A stretch of DNA of 31,368 nt from DASQPR01 sp035713725 (lineage in GTDB: Bacteria; Actinomycetota; Actinomycetes; Mycobacteriales; Micromonosporaceae): assembly GCA_035713725.1 (NCBI GenBank), contig DASTMZ010000217.1, positions 1 through 31,368 of the forward strand, given 5' to 3'. Below are positions 22,800-29,916 of the stretch, in pieces (the stretch's first letter is position 1; every line of letters begins with the position of its first letter). The position numbers were made by a program, and so were the translations under genes. The notes under the pieces were generated by a model. That model saw only the letters and a list, made by a program, of their open reading frames with translations, ran no database searches and was not told the origin of the DNA.

Positions 22800-23549
22800 A
22801 TGACGGATCCTCCGCCGGTCGGCCAGGGCGCGCGCTTGGACTTCAACGCACCGCTTTCCGCGGCGCGCGCCGATCGGTTCGTCCGCGACCTCGCCGAACG
22901 ATCACCTCGGCAGGTGATCGACTTCGGCTGCGGCTGGGGCGAACTGCTGCTACGCATCCTTCGCGCCGCGCCGCGCGCCGCCGGCACCGGAGTGGATACC
23001 CACGGTCCCGACATCGAGCGCGCCCAGTCGGCCGCCAACGCGCGCGGCCTGGGCCGCCGCGCAACGTTCGTGACCGGACCTGCGCAAGAGCTGCCGGGTA
23101 CGGCCGACCTCGTCATCAACATCGGTGCGTACCACGCGTTCGGCGCCATTCCGACCGCCCTTGCCGAGCTGCGACAACGCCTCAATCCCGGCGGCGTGCT
23201 GCTGTTCGGCGCGGAGTTCTGGGAGCACCCGCCGCCGCCCGACCGGCTGGCCCGGATGTGGGACGGCATCACGGCGGACGACCTGATGTTCCTGCCCGAC
23301 GTTGTCGACTCGGCGGTCGAGGCAGGCTTCCGGCCGCTACGCATCGAGACAGTGACACGTGGCGAGTGGGAGGACTACGAGTCGGGTCTGGCCGCCGACG
23401 GCGAAGACTGGCTGCTCGCCAATCCCGGCGATCCGGAAGCGGAGGAGTTGCGTAACCGACTCGATGCCCAGCGAGCGATCTGGCTGCGCGGGCATCGCGA
23501 TCTGTTCGGGTTTGCGTACGCCACGCTCGGCGTACCGGTAACTCGCTAG
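22800..23549 (+). CDS. Class I SAM-dependent methyltransferase
   Basis: A 249-residue protein. Motif I VIDFGCGWGEL is at 39-49, the acidic residue after strand 2 in GTGVDTHGPDIE, a strand 4 motif in LVINIGAYHAFG, and the RLNPGGVLLFGAEFW motif. The C-terminal half is rich in acidic and aromatic residues (EWEDYESGLAADGEDWLL) and probably forms the substrate cap. The substrate is unknown. The start ATG follows the TAGCGT -10 at leaderless spacing. The next gene, another methyltransferase, follows after 33 bases, so they are probably co-transcribed. Confidence 0.87.
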   Translation: MTDPPPVGQGARLDFNAPLSAARADRFVRDLAERSPRQVIDFGCGWGELLLRILRAAPRAAGTGVDTHGPDIERAQSAANARGLGRRATFVTGPAQELPGTADLVINIGAYHAFGAIPTALAELRQRLNPGGVLLFGAEFWEHPPPPDRLARMWDGITADDLMFLPDVVDSAVEAGFRPLRIETVTRGEWEDYESGLAADGEDWLLANPGDPEAEELRNRLDAQRAIWLRGHRDLFGFAYATLGVPVTR

Positions 23550-23582
23550 GTCCGGTGGCAGCGCAGGCGCGAGGATGACGGC

Positions 23583-24374
23583 GTGACCGATCCCGATCAC
23601 GACGCGATGCTGGCGCACTACCGGCAGCAGAACGAGGCCGCGCGGTTGACCCGCGCCGGCCACAGCCGGCTCGAGCTGGAACGCACCCGCGAGCTGTTGG
23701 TCCGTTTCCTGCCACCGACGCCGGCACGGATCCTCGACGTCGGCGGCGGTGCGGGTGTGCACGCCGCGTGGCTCGCGACGGCCGGGTATCGAGTGCACCT
23801 GGTCGACGCGGTCCCGGAACACGTCGAAGCGGCGCTGTCGTACGGGACGTTTTGCGCGGCACTCGGCGACGCTCGGAGCCTCGTCGAGCCGGATGCCTCC
23901 GTCGACGGCGTGCTGCTGCTCGGACCGCTCTACCACCTCACCCGTGCCGGCGATCGCCAGGTTGCGTTGCGTGAGGCGCACCGCGTGCTGCGACCGGGTG
24001 GCGTGCTGCTTGCCGCCGCGATCAGTCGACACATGGCAGTGCTGGACTGGGCGGCCGCGGGCGGGCTGACCGACGAGATCGCTGCGCGCCTGCGGCCGAT
24101 GCTCGCGACGGGTGAACACGACACGACTCTCGGGTTCGCGCCGGCGCATTTCCACCGGACAGATGAACTCGCCGAGGAGGTCACCACGGCCGGCTACGCC
24201 GACGTACGCGTGTTGGGCATCGAGGGTCCGGCGTGGCCCGCGGTGGACGCGGCCGACGACGACCGGCGGCCGGACATCATGGCCTCGGCGCTGCGCTGTG
24301 CGCGGCTCCTGGAAGACGATCCGGCGGTCGTCGCGGCGAGCGGCCATCTGATGGCCGTCGGGATCCGGCCCTGA
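23583..24374 (+). CDS. Class I SAM-dependent methyltransferase (second of a pair)
   Basis: A 263-residue protein. Motif I ILDVGGGAGVH is at 50-60, the acidic residue in HLVDAVPEHVEAA, motif IV region VDGVLLLGPLYHLT, and AHRVLRPGGVLLAAAISRH. This belongs to the UbiE/SmtA-like small-molecule methyltransferases. The conserved FHRTDELAEEVTTAGYADVRVLGIEG segment fits that group. It is not close in sequence to the preceding methyltransferase, so they are not a recent duplication. The start GTG has GAGG 8 bases upstream (23571-23574). Confidence 0.87.
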   Translation: MTDPDHDAMLAHYRQQNEAARLTRAGHSRLELERTRELLVRFLPPTPARILDVGGGAGVHAAWLATAGYRVHLVDAVPEHVEAALSYGTFCAALGDARSLVEPDASVDGVLLLGPLYHLTRAGDRQVALREAHRVLRPGGVLLAAAISRHMAVLDWAAAGGLTDEIAARLRPMLATGEHDTTLGFAPAHFHRTDELAEEVTTAGYADVRVLGIEGPAWPAVDAADDDRRPDIMASALRCARLLEDDPAVVAASGHLMAVGIRP

Positions 24375-24384
24375 CCGGGATCAG

Positions 24385-24402
24385 TCCAGGTTCACTCCTG
24401 GA
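24385..24402. terminator. Bidirectional terminator hairpin
   Basis: TCCAGG (24385-24390) and CCTGGA (24397-24402) are perfect arms with a TTCACT loop; CCGG and CCGG further out could extend it. It fills the 28-base gap between the convergent methyltransferase and oxidase genes. Confidence 0.45.
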
Positions 24403-25596
24403 TCATTCCGGGAGCAGCGACGCGATGTGCGCGGCGATCTCCAGCGCCGAGGTCGCGGCCGGCGACGGTGCGTTCAGCACATGTACGACGCGTTCGTCGC
24501 GCTCGATCAGGAAGTCGTCGACGAGCGAGCCATCCCGGCGTACCGCCTGGGCGCGCACTCCGGCGGCGGACGGCACGAGGTCGTCGTCCGCGATCGCGGG
24601 CACGAGTTTGCGCAGGCTGTCCGCGAACCGGTGACGAGAGAACGAACGCCGCATCTCCTGCATGCCGGTTCTGCCGTGGCGCGCGGCGAGGCGCCAGAAT
24701 CCCGGGTACGTCAGCGTGCCGAACAGCTCCCGTGGCCGTACGGTGTGCCAGTCGTACCCCTCTCGGGCGAGCGCGAGCACCGCGTTCGGGCCGGCGTGCA
24801 CGCCGCCGTCGATCATTCGCGTCAGGTGTACGCCGAGGAACGGGAACGACGGGTCCGGCACTGGGTAGATCAGGGACTGGACGAGGTGCCGCCGATCCTG
24901 GCGTAGCTCGAAGTATTCGCCGCGGAACGGGACGATGCGGGCGCCGGGAATCATGCCGCTCAGTCGGGCGAGGCGGTCGCTCTGCAGGCCGCCACAGTTG
25001 ACGACCACGTCGGCCACCACGTCACCGCGGGTCGTCTCGACGGATGTGGCGGACGCGCCGTGGTGCACGCCGACGACCCGCGTGGACAGCCGCAGATCCG
25101 ATCCCGCGTTGGCCACCCGGCGTACGAGTGCGTCACACACGCCGCGGTAGTCGATGATCCCGGTCTCCGGCACGTGCAGCGCGGCGACGCAGGCCACGTT
25201 CGGCTCGATCTCGCGGGCCTCGGCGGGTTCGAGCTCGCGAACCTTCAGGCCGTTGAGCCGGCCACGCTCGGCGAGCACCCGTAGTTGTGCCACCTCTTCC
25301 GGGCCGGTTGCCACGACGAGCTTGCCGCACTGTTGCACAGCGACCCCTTCGTCCCGGGCAAAGTTAGTGATCGACTCGGCGCCGCGCCGGCACATCGTCG
25401 CTTTGTAACTGCCCGGCTTGTAGTACAGGCCGGAGTGCACCACCCCGCTGTTGCGCCCGGTCTGATGCGACGCCCAGCGGTCCTCCTTCTCCACCACCGT
25501 CACGGCGGCACCGGGCCGGTCGCCCGCGATTCGTGCCGCCACCGCCAACCCGAGGATGCCGCCGCCGATGACGACGTAGCGCTGCTTGTCCGCCAA
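24403..25596 (-). CDS. lhgO: L-2-hydroxyglutarate oxidase
   Basis: A 397-residue FAD enzyme of the LhgO/DAAO-type family, full length. The dinucleotide-binding motif is VVIGGGILGLAVAARI near residues 8-23, followed by the characteristic SHQTGRNSGVVHSGLYYKPG and ETGIIDYRGVCDALV. Later VVNCGGLQSDRLA, PFRGEYFEL and SPAATSALEIAAHIA also match. The family oxidises L-2-hydroxyglutarate to 2-oxoglutarate, removing a by-product of central metabolism. The start is TTG at 25596: GGAG (complement of 25603-25606) is 6 bases upstream, which decides it. A tandem repeat lies just upstream, at 25638. Confidence 0.9.
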   Translation of the reverse strand: MADKQRYVVIGGGILGLAVAARIAGDRPGAAVTVVEKEDRWASHQTGRNSGVVHSGLYYKPGSYKATMCRRGAESITNFARDEGVAVQQCGKLVVATGPEEVAQLRVLAERGRLNGLKVRELEPAEAREIEPNVACVAALHVPETGIIDYRGVCDALVRRVANAGSDLRLSTRVVGVHHGASATSVETTRGDVVADVVVNCGGLQSDRLARLSGMIPGARIVPFRGEYFELRQDRRHLVQSLIYPVPDPSFPFLGVHLTRMIDGGVHAGPNAVLALAREGYDWHTVRPRELFGTLTYPGFWRLAARHGRTGMQEMRRSFSRHRFADSLRKLVPAIADDDLVPSAAGVRAQAVRRDGSLVDDFLIERDERVVHVLNAPSPAATSALEIAAHIASLLPE

Positions 25597-25637
25597 CCGA
25601 AACTCCGCGTGTGCTCAGGACTCTGGCGCACTCTATC

Positions 25638-25838
25638 GCTAGCCAAAGCGCCTGGACCTCCGGTCGGCGCACCGTCCCTAGGCGTGACACGAAACGGCGG
25701 CGCGAAAGCTGGCCAAAGCGCCTGGACCTGCGGTCGGCGCACCGTCCCTGGTCGTGATACGGAACGGCGGCGCGATTGCTAGCCAAAAGCGCCTGGACCT
25801 CCGGTCGGCGCACCGTCCCTGGATGCGATTCGGGCGGG
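25638..25838. repeat. Tandem 70-bp repeat with REP-like hairpin cores, three copies
   Basis: Units start at 25638, 25708 and 25778, a period of 70; the third fades out near 25838. Each has a core AAGCGCC...ACCGTCCC (33 bp) that is identical in copies 1 and 3 and has one C-to-G change in copy 2. The remaining 37 bp are roughly 75-80% alike by eye. The core folds as GCGCC-TG-GACC-TCC-GGTC-GGCGC (25648-25670, 25718-25740, 25789-25811): a 9-bp stem with a 2-base bulge. The copy 2 change lies in the loop, so pairing is preserved. It occupies the divergent gap between lhgO and the LuxR gene. A fourth copy is at 29584. Confidence 0.85.
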
Positions 25839-25879
25839 GCTCTCCTCGCCGCCGATCAGTCGGGTCCCTGGCGGGACGC

Positions 25880-25908
25880 TGGACGTTGTCCGGTTCGGCT
25901 GTCAGTGT
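25880..25908 (+). promoter_or_regulatory. Promoter of the second LAL LuxR gene
   Basis: TGGACG (25880-25885), 17 bases, CAGTGT (25903-25908), then 7 bases to GTG at 25916. This has both hexamers and a leaderless spacing. It begins 42 bases after the end of the tandem repeat. Confidence 0.5.
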
Positions 25909-25915
25909 TTGCCGC

Positions 25916-28591
25916 GTGGGGGTCGATTCAAATGCCCGGCTCGCGACAACACCGGCCGGCGGAGTCACGCGACATGAGGGCGCGGCCACGAGGCTGCTGG
26001 AGCGCGCCGAACAGTTGGCGGCGTTGCAGGACGGGGTCCGCCGGGTCGCGCGCGAACGACGTGGCGCCTTGGTGTTGCTGGCCGGCGAGACCGGTGGCGG
26101 AAAGACTGCGCTGCTGCGCGAGTTCCGCGACGCCTGCGGATCGCGCGCTCGGGTGCTCTGGGGCGCGTGCGATCCGCTGTTCACGCCGCGCCCGCTGGGA
26201 CCGTTCGCGGACATCGCGGCGGACGGCAACACCCCCGGTCTCTCTGACGCGCTCGAGGCCGGGGGCAAGCCGCATCAGGTGGCCACGGCGATCATGCACG
26301 ACGCGCAAGCTCGACCCGGCACCATTCTCATCGTCGAGGACGCGCACTGGGCGGACGAGGCGACGCTCGACGTGCTGAGCCTGTTGGGCCGCCGGATCGA
26401 ATCGTTTCCGGCGTTGATCGTCGTTAGCTACCGGGGCGAGGAACTCGACCGTACGCATCCGCTGCGTACCCTGCTCGGTGACCTGCGCGGGCCGTCGGTG
26501 CATCGGCTGTCCGCGGAGCCCCTGTCCCGAGACGCGGTCGCAACGCTCGCGAAGCCGTACCGGCTCGATCCCGATAAGCTCTACCACGCGACGGCCGGCA
26601 ACCCGTTCTACATCACCGAAGTGCTCGCCGCGCGTGGCGACGAGATCCCCGAGACCGTACGCGATGCCGTGCTCGCACGCACCGCTCGGCTGTCCGCCGC
26701 TGCGACCGCGGTCATCGAGGCGGTGTCGATCGCCGTGCCACAGGCCGAGGTGTGGCTTCTCGACGCGCTCGTGCCGGATGACGTGACGGCGCTCGACGAG
26801 TGTCTGCGACCCGGCATTCTCGTCGAGAGCGGATCGGGCGTGGCGTTCCGCCACGAACTCGCGCGCCTCACGATCGAGGAGGCCCTGCCGCCGCATCGTC
26901 GTCTCGCGCTGCACCGCCGAGCGCTCCGTGCGCTCGCCACGCCGCCGTCTGGCCCGACCGACCTGGCACGGCTGGCGCACCACGCGGACGCGGCGGGCGA
27001 CGCCGGCGCCGTCGGGAAGTATGCGCCCGCGGCGGCCGAGCACGCCGCGTCGATCGGCGCCCATCGCGAGGCCGCCGCCCAATACGAGCGAGCCCTGCGG
27101 TACGGCGACGACCTCACCGCGGACGCGCGCGCGACGATGCTGGAGCGGCTGTCGTACGAGGATTACTTGACCGGCCGCATGGACGCGGGCATCGCGGGTC
27201 TACGACGGGCCATCGTGCTTCGACAGCAGCTCGGCGATCCGCTCGCGCTCGGCTCGACGCTGTCCACGCTGTCCCGGCGGCTCTACTGCGGAGGTCTGGT
27301 CGACGAGGCAGCAGTCGTCGGCGAGGATGCGGTACGGCTGCTCGAACCACTGCCGCCGAGTCGCGAGTTGGCGTTGGCGTATAGCAATCTCGGGCAGATC
27401 CACATGAACGAGGAGCGCGTCGACGAGACGGTGACCTGGGCGACGCGCGCGTTGGAGATCGCCGAGTCGCTGTGCGACACCGACGTGATCGTGCACTCGC
27501 TCAACAACCTCGGCACCATGCAGATTCTGGCCGGCCTGCCGGATGGCATCGCGAACTTGACGCGCAGCGCGGAACTCGCCGACCGGCCCGGGCTCGAAGA
27601 ACACCTGGGTCGGGCGTACATCAACGCGGCGTGGGCTGCGGCACGGGCGCGCGCCTACGACTTGGAGCCGTGGCTCGACCGAGGCGTCACGGTGTGTCAG
27701 GATCTCGGGCTCGAGGTCTGGCGACAGTACGTCATCGTGCATCGCGCGCGGTTCCACCTCGACCGCGGCCGGTGGACCGAGGCGGCCGACGGTTCGGCGT
27801 ACGTGCTCGACGTGCCGGATCCCCAGCAGCACTTACTGATCTTCGGACTCAGCGTGCTCGGCGTGGTACGAGCACGGCGCGGCGACCCGGACAGTGCTCC
27901 GCTGCTGGACCGTGCGCGGTCTCTCCTCGACGGTCAGCACGAACTGCAGTATGTCGGGCCGGTCGCGGCGGCCCGGGCGGAGGCCGCCTGGCTCAGGGGT
28001 CGCACCGAAGACGTCGCCGCGGCAACATCCGGCGCGCTCGACCTGGCCGTCGAGCGTCGCGCCGGCTGGCTCGTCGGTGAGCTTGCGTGGCTGCGGCGCC
28101 TCGCCGGCGTACGCGAGACCGTCGACGGCGCCACCGGACCGTACGCGTTGCAACTCGCCGGAGACGCCACGGCCGCCGCACAGCGGTGGCGTGAACTCGG
28201 CTGCCCGTACGACGCCGCGCTCGCCCTCGTCGACTCGGACGACGAAGCCAACTTGCGCGATGCACTGACCGAATTCCAGCGCCTCGGCGCCCGGCCGGCC
28301 GCCGCGATCGCCGCGCGACGGCTGCGCGAGTCGGGGGTACGTGGACTGCCGCGCGGCCCGAGGGCCGCCACCAACGACCACCCGGCCCGACTGACGCGAC
28401 GTGAATCAGAGGTTCTTGCGCTCCTCCAGGAAGGCTTGTCCAACGCGGATATCGCCGCCCGCCTTTACCTTGCCGAGAAGACGGTGCACCACCACGTTTC
28501 GGCCGTCCTGCGCAAGCTCGGCGTCGAGAGTCGTGCGCAGGCGGCGTCCGAGGTCACCCGGCGCGGCCTGACGCCCGCGACCTCAGGCTGA
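25916..28591 (+). CDS. LAL-type LuxR transcription regulator (second copy)
   Basis: An 891-residue regulator. After a short lead it has RLLERAEQLAALQDGVRRV, Walker A GETGGGKT (57-64), Walker B ILIVEDAHWAD (137-147), then STAND-type segments, a helical repeat region (about 390-760) and a C-terminal LuxR HTH (about 825-880; SEVLALLQEGLSNADIAARL at the recognition part). It is not a close copy of the regulator at 15386. I set the start at GTG 25916 because a -35/-10 pair precedes it at leaderless distance; an earlier frame would run through the 70-bp repeat. It is followed by a hairpin and a DUF4242 gene. The inducer is unknown. Confidence 0.9.
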   Translation: MGVDSNARLATTPAGGVTRHEGAATRLLERAEQLAALQDGVRRVARERRGALVLLAGETGGGKTALLREFRDACGSRARVLWGACDPLFTPRPLGPFADIAADGNTPGLSDALEAGGKPHQVATAIMHDAQARPGTILIVEDAHWADEATLDVLSLLGRRIESFPALIVVSYRGEELDRTHPLRTLLGDLRGPSVHRLSAEPLSRDAVATLAKPYRLDPDKLYHATAGNPFYITEVLAARGDEIPETVRDAVLARTARLSAAATAVIEAVSIAVPQAEVWLLDALVPDDVTALDECLRPGILVESGSGVAFRHELARLTIEEALPPHRRLALHRRALRALATPPSGPTDLARLAHHADAAGDAGAVGKYAPAAAEHAASIGAHREAAAQYERALRYGDDLTADARATMLERLSYEDYLTGRMDAGIAGLRRAIVLRQQLGDPLALGSTLSTLSRRLYCGGLVDEAAVVGEDAVRLLEPLPPSRELALAYSNLGQIHMNEERVDETVTWATRALEIAESLCDTDVIVHSLNNLGTMQILAGLPDGIANLTRSAELADRPGLEEHLGRAYINAAWAAARARAYDLEPWLDRGVTVCQDLGLEVWRQYVIVHRARFHLDRGRWTEAADGSAYVLDVPDPQQHLLIFGLSVLGVVRARRGDPDSAPLLDRARSLLDGQHELQYVGPVAAARAEAAWLRGRTEDVAAATSGALDLAVERRAGWLVGELAWLRRLAGVRETVDGATGPYALQLAGDATAAAQRWRELGCPYDAALALVDSDDEANLRDALTEFQRLGARPAAAIAARRLRESGVRGLPRGPRAATNDHPARLTRRESEVLALLQEGLSNADIAARLYLAEKTVHHHVSAVLRKLGVESRAQAASEVTRRGLTPATSG

Positions 28592-28655
28592 CCGTGCGTC
28601 ACGGCGCGCTAACACTGGCCATCACCGGCTGACGCCGGCGGCTCCGGGGCGGACA

Positions 28656-28681
28656 CCGGCCGGCGGCAACGACCCGGCCGG
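28656..28681 (+). terminator. GC-rich hairpin after the LuxR gene
   Basis: CCGGCCGG (28656-28663) and CCGGCCGG (28674-28681) pair as an 8-bp stem with a 10-base loop. A smaller hairpin CCGGC-TGAC-GCCGG (28625-28638) precedes it. It probably ends or attenuates the LuxR transcript before the DUF4242 gene. Confidence 0.5.
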
Positions 28682-28715
28682 CGCGCCAAGGTCAGACTGC
28701 GACATCGCCAATCTA

Positions 28716-28727
28716 GGTAGTTCTGCC
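28716..28727. promoter_or_regulatory. Imperfect palindrome upstream of the DUF4242 gene
   Basis: GGTAG-TT-CTGCC has arms matching at 4 of 5 positions. It lies in an AT-richer patch (28709-28735) 67 bases before the DUF4242 start and is a candidate operator for the upstream LuxR regulator. Confidence 0.3.
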
Positions 28728-28793
28728 GTGTTTCGACGCACGCGCTCGTCCCTACCGTGGTGCCACACAACGACACCGCAACGAGGAGGAAGC

Positions 28794-29066
28794 GTGCCGA
28801 GATACATCGTCGAGCGGACGTTCGAGCAAGGACTTGCGATCCCGGTCAACGCCGACGGCGCAGCCACCTGCCGCACCGTCGTCGGTCGCAACGCCGATCA
28901 CGGCGTGACGTGGGTGCACTCCTACGTCAGCACCGACAAGACGAAGACATTCTGCGTGTACGACGCACCGAGCCCGGAGGCGATCCGGAAGGCGGCTGAT
29001 CTGAACTCGCTGCCCGTCGACCAGATCAGCGAAGTCAGCGTGCTGGATCCCTACTTCTACCGCTGA
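28794..29066 (+). CDS. DUF4242 family protein (SCO4226-like)
   Basis: A 90-residue ferredoxin-fold protein: PRYIVERTFEQ, then HGVTWVHSYVSTDKTKTFCVYDAP, the helix SPEAIRKAADLNSLPVDQI and the last strand SEVSVLDPYFYR. The DUF4242 member SCO4226 of Streptomyces binds nickel, so metal binding is plausible. The GTG at 28794 has an excellent Shine-Dalgarno (GAGGAGGA, about 3 bases upstream). An in-frame ATG upstream would add Arg/Thr/Gln-rich residues foreign to the family. The gene follows a LAL LuxR regulator, as does the related gene at 15035. Confidence 0.9.
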   Translation: MPRYIVERTFEQGLAIPVNADGAATCRTVVGRNADHGVTWVHSYVSTDKTKTFCVYDAPSPEAIRKAADLNSLPVDQISEVSVLDPYFYR

Positions 29067-29125
29067 GGCGCCGCGCCGCCGCGGACGTACCCGCGGTTTG
29101 ACGAAGCCATCCCGAAGGAGGTCGC

Positions 29126-29380
29126 GTGATAGCGCCGTGGCAGTTCAGTCATGATCTGGTGCACCTGCGCGACGCTGACTTCACGCGTGCGGCGCGGCGG
29201 GCATCGCAGCTCGCGGAATGGCGACACGGTCGGGGGGACCGATCGCTGTCCATGTGGCGGATGCTCGCCGCGCCGATCTCCGCCATCGCGCGGCGCCGGG
29301 CCGGCCGAGTTGCCGCACGTCCAGTGCGCCCGACGTTGGCGTACCCGGGCCGCGGGCATTCGTCGCGTGCCAGGTCCTAG
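29126..29380 (+). CDS. Small basic protein, unknown function
   Basis: An 84-residue protein starting MIAPWQFSHDLVHLRDADF and then very rich in Arg and Ala (ARRASQLAEWRHGRGD, AIARRRAGRVAARPVRP). It may be an amphipathic or membrane-surface helix followed by a disordered basic tail. I do not recognise it. A near-perfect Shine-Dalgarno (AAGGAGG at 29115-29121) lies 4 bases before the GTG, which is the main evidence. Its stop TAG shares the palindromic CTAG (29377-29380) with the stop of the convergent RidA gene. It may be co-transcribed with the DUF4242 gene, 59 bases upstream. Confidence 0.6.
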   Translation: MIAPWQFSHDLVHLRDADFTRAARRASQLAEWRHGRGDRSLSMWRMLAAPISAIARRRAGRVAARPVRPTLAYPGRGHSSRARS

Positions 29381-29781
29381 GCGGCGAGCGCCGGCAGCGC
29401 AGCGATGGCCTCGACCTCGACGAGTTGGTCCGGATAGCCGAGCACGGTCACGCCGAGAAGCGTGCTCGGCGGATCGTGGTCGCCGAACGCGTCGCGCACC
29501 ACACCCCACACGGCCACGAGCGCGGCGCGGTCGGCGGTCGCCACGAATACCTTCGACTTGACCACGTCGGCGAGCGTCGCACCGGCGGCGCGACTACCGG
29601 TCGAAGCGCCTGGACCTCCGGTCGGCGCACCGTCCCAGGCCGTGAACGGAGCGATGATCCGGCCGTCGGCGTCGAGCGGACACGCGCCGGCGGTGAAGAC
29701 GAGTCGCGTCTGCGGGTCGACGACGGCGGCGTACGCATATTCGGCAACGCTCGCAAGCGCTTCGGTGCGGACCAGCGGCAT
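29377..29781 (-). CDS. RidA (YjgF/YER057c/UK114) family protein with internal repeat
   Basis: A 134-residue protein with RidA features: YAYAAVVDPQTRLVFTAGACPLDADGRI at 15-42, ATLADVVKSKVFVATADRA at 68-85, then FGDHDPPSTLLGVTVLGY and QLVEVEAIAAL. RidA proteins hydrolyse reactive enamine/imine intermediates. Residues 43-66 (IAPFTAWDGAPTGGPGASTG and four more) are encoded by a copy of the 70-bp repeat, where the family has a helix with a Q..R..L.N..AL.AAG pattern. Overall length is still normal, so the segment seems replaced rather than added. Activity may be lost. The ATG at 29781 lies 6 bases after TAGCGT on the minus strand. Confidence 0.8.
   Translation of the reverse strand: MPLVRTEALASVAEYAYAAVVDPQTRLVFTAGACPLDADGRIIAPFTAWDGAPTGGPGASTGSRAAGATLADVVKSKVFVATADRAALVAVWGVVRDAFGDHDPPSTLLGVTVLGYPDQLVEVEAIAALPALAA
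29584..29653. repeat. Fourth copy of the 70-bp repeat, inside the RidA gene
   Basis: Similarity to the 25638-25838 repeats runs from CGGCGGCGCGACT (29584) to CGTGAACGGAGCG (29653). The 33-bp core (29604-29636) is identical to copies 1 and 3, and the hairpin (29606-29628) is intact. Flanking parts match the non-core of the tandem units with a few changes. It is in the same orientation on the plus strand as the tandem copies and is read in antisense by the RidA frame. Confidence 0.85.
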
Positions 29782-29787
29782 GTACGG

Positions 29788-29793
29788 ACGCTA
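29788..29793 (-). promoter_or_regulatory. -10 element for leaderless RidA transcript
   Basis: On the minus strand TAGCGT is followed by 6 bases and the ATG at 29781. Confidence 0.5.
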
Positions 29794-29916
29794 TCCGAGC
29801 CGGTTGGTTACGCGCACGGTGGGTCGCGCCTGCGTACAGTCACCGAAAGTAACGGTTCGACCGAGGTACGAGCGGATTCGTTGTCCCGTCGTCCGCGCCG
29901 CTCGCACACTGGCGAT

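Noticed and set aside
22800..24374. Two adjacent methyltransferases as part of a natural product cluster
   Set aside because: No synthase, ligase or tailoring genes are nearby; neighbours are DinB, VOC and an oxidase of central metabolism.
25638..25838. CRISPR array, from the regular 35-bp conserved / 35-bp variable pattern
   Set aside because: The stretches between the cores are themselves similar (roughly 75-80%), not unique spacers. There are only three units and no cas genes nearby.
25754..25915. N-terminal extension of the second LuxR regulator running from an ATG at 25754
   Set aside because: It would translate part of the tandem repeat and an Arg-rich, non-family sequence. A promoter with both hexamers precedes the GTG at 25916.
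25638..29653. Diversity-generating retroelement template/variable repeat pair, because one repeat copy lies inside a coding gene
   Set aside because: Differences between copies are not at adenines, the core is identical, and there is no reverse transcriptase gene in the window.
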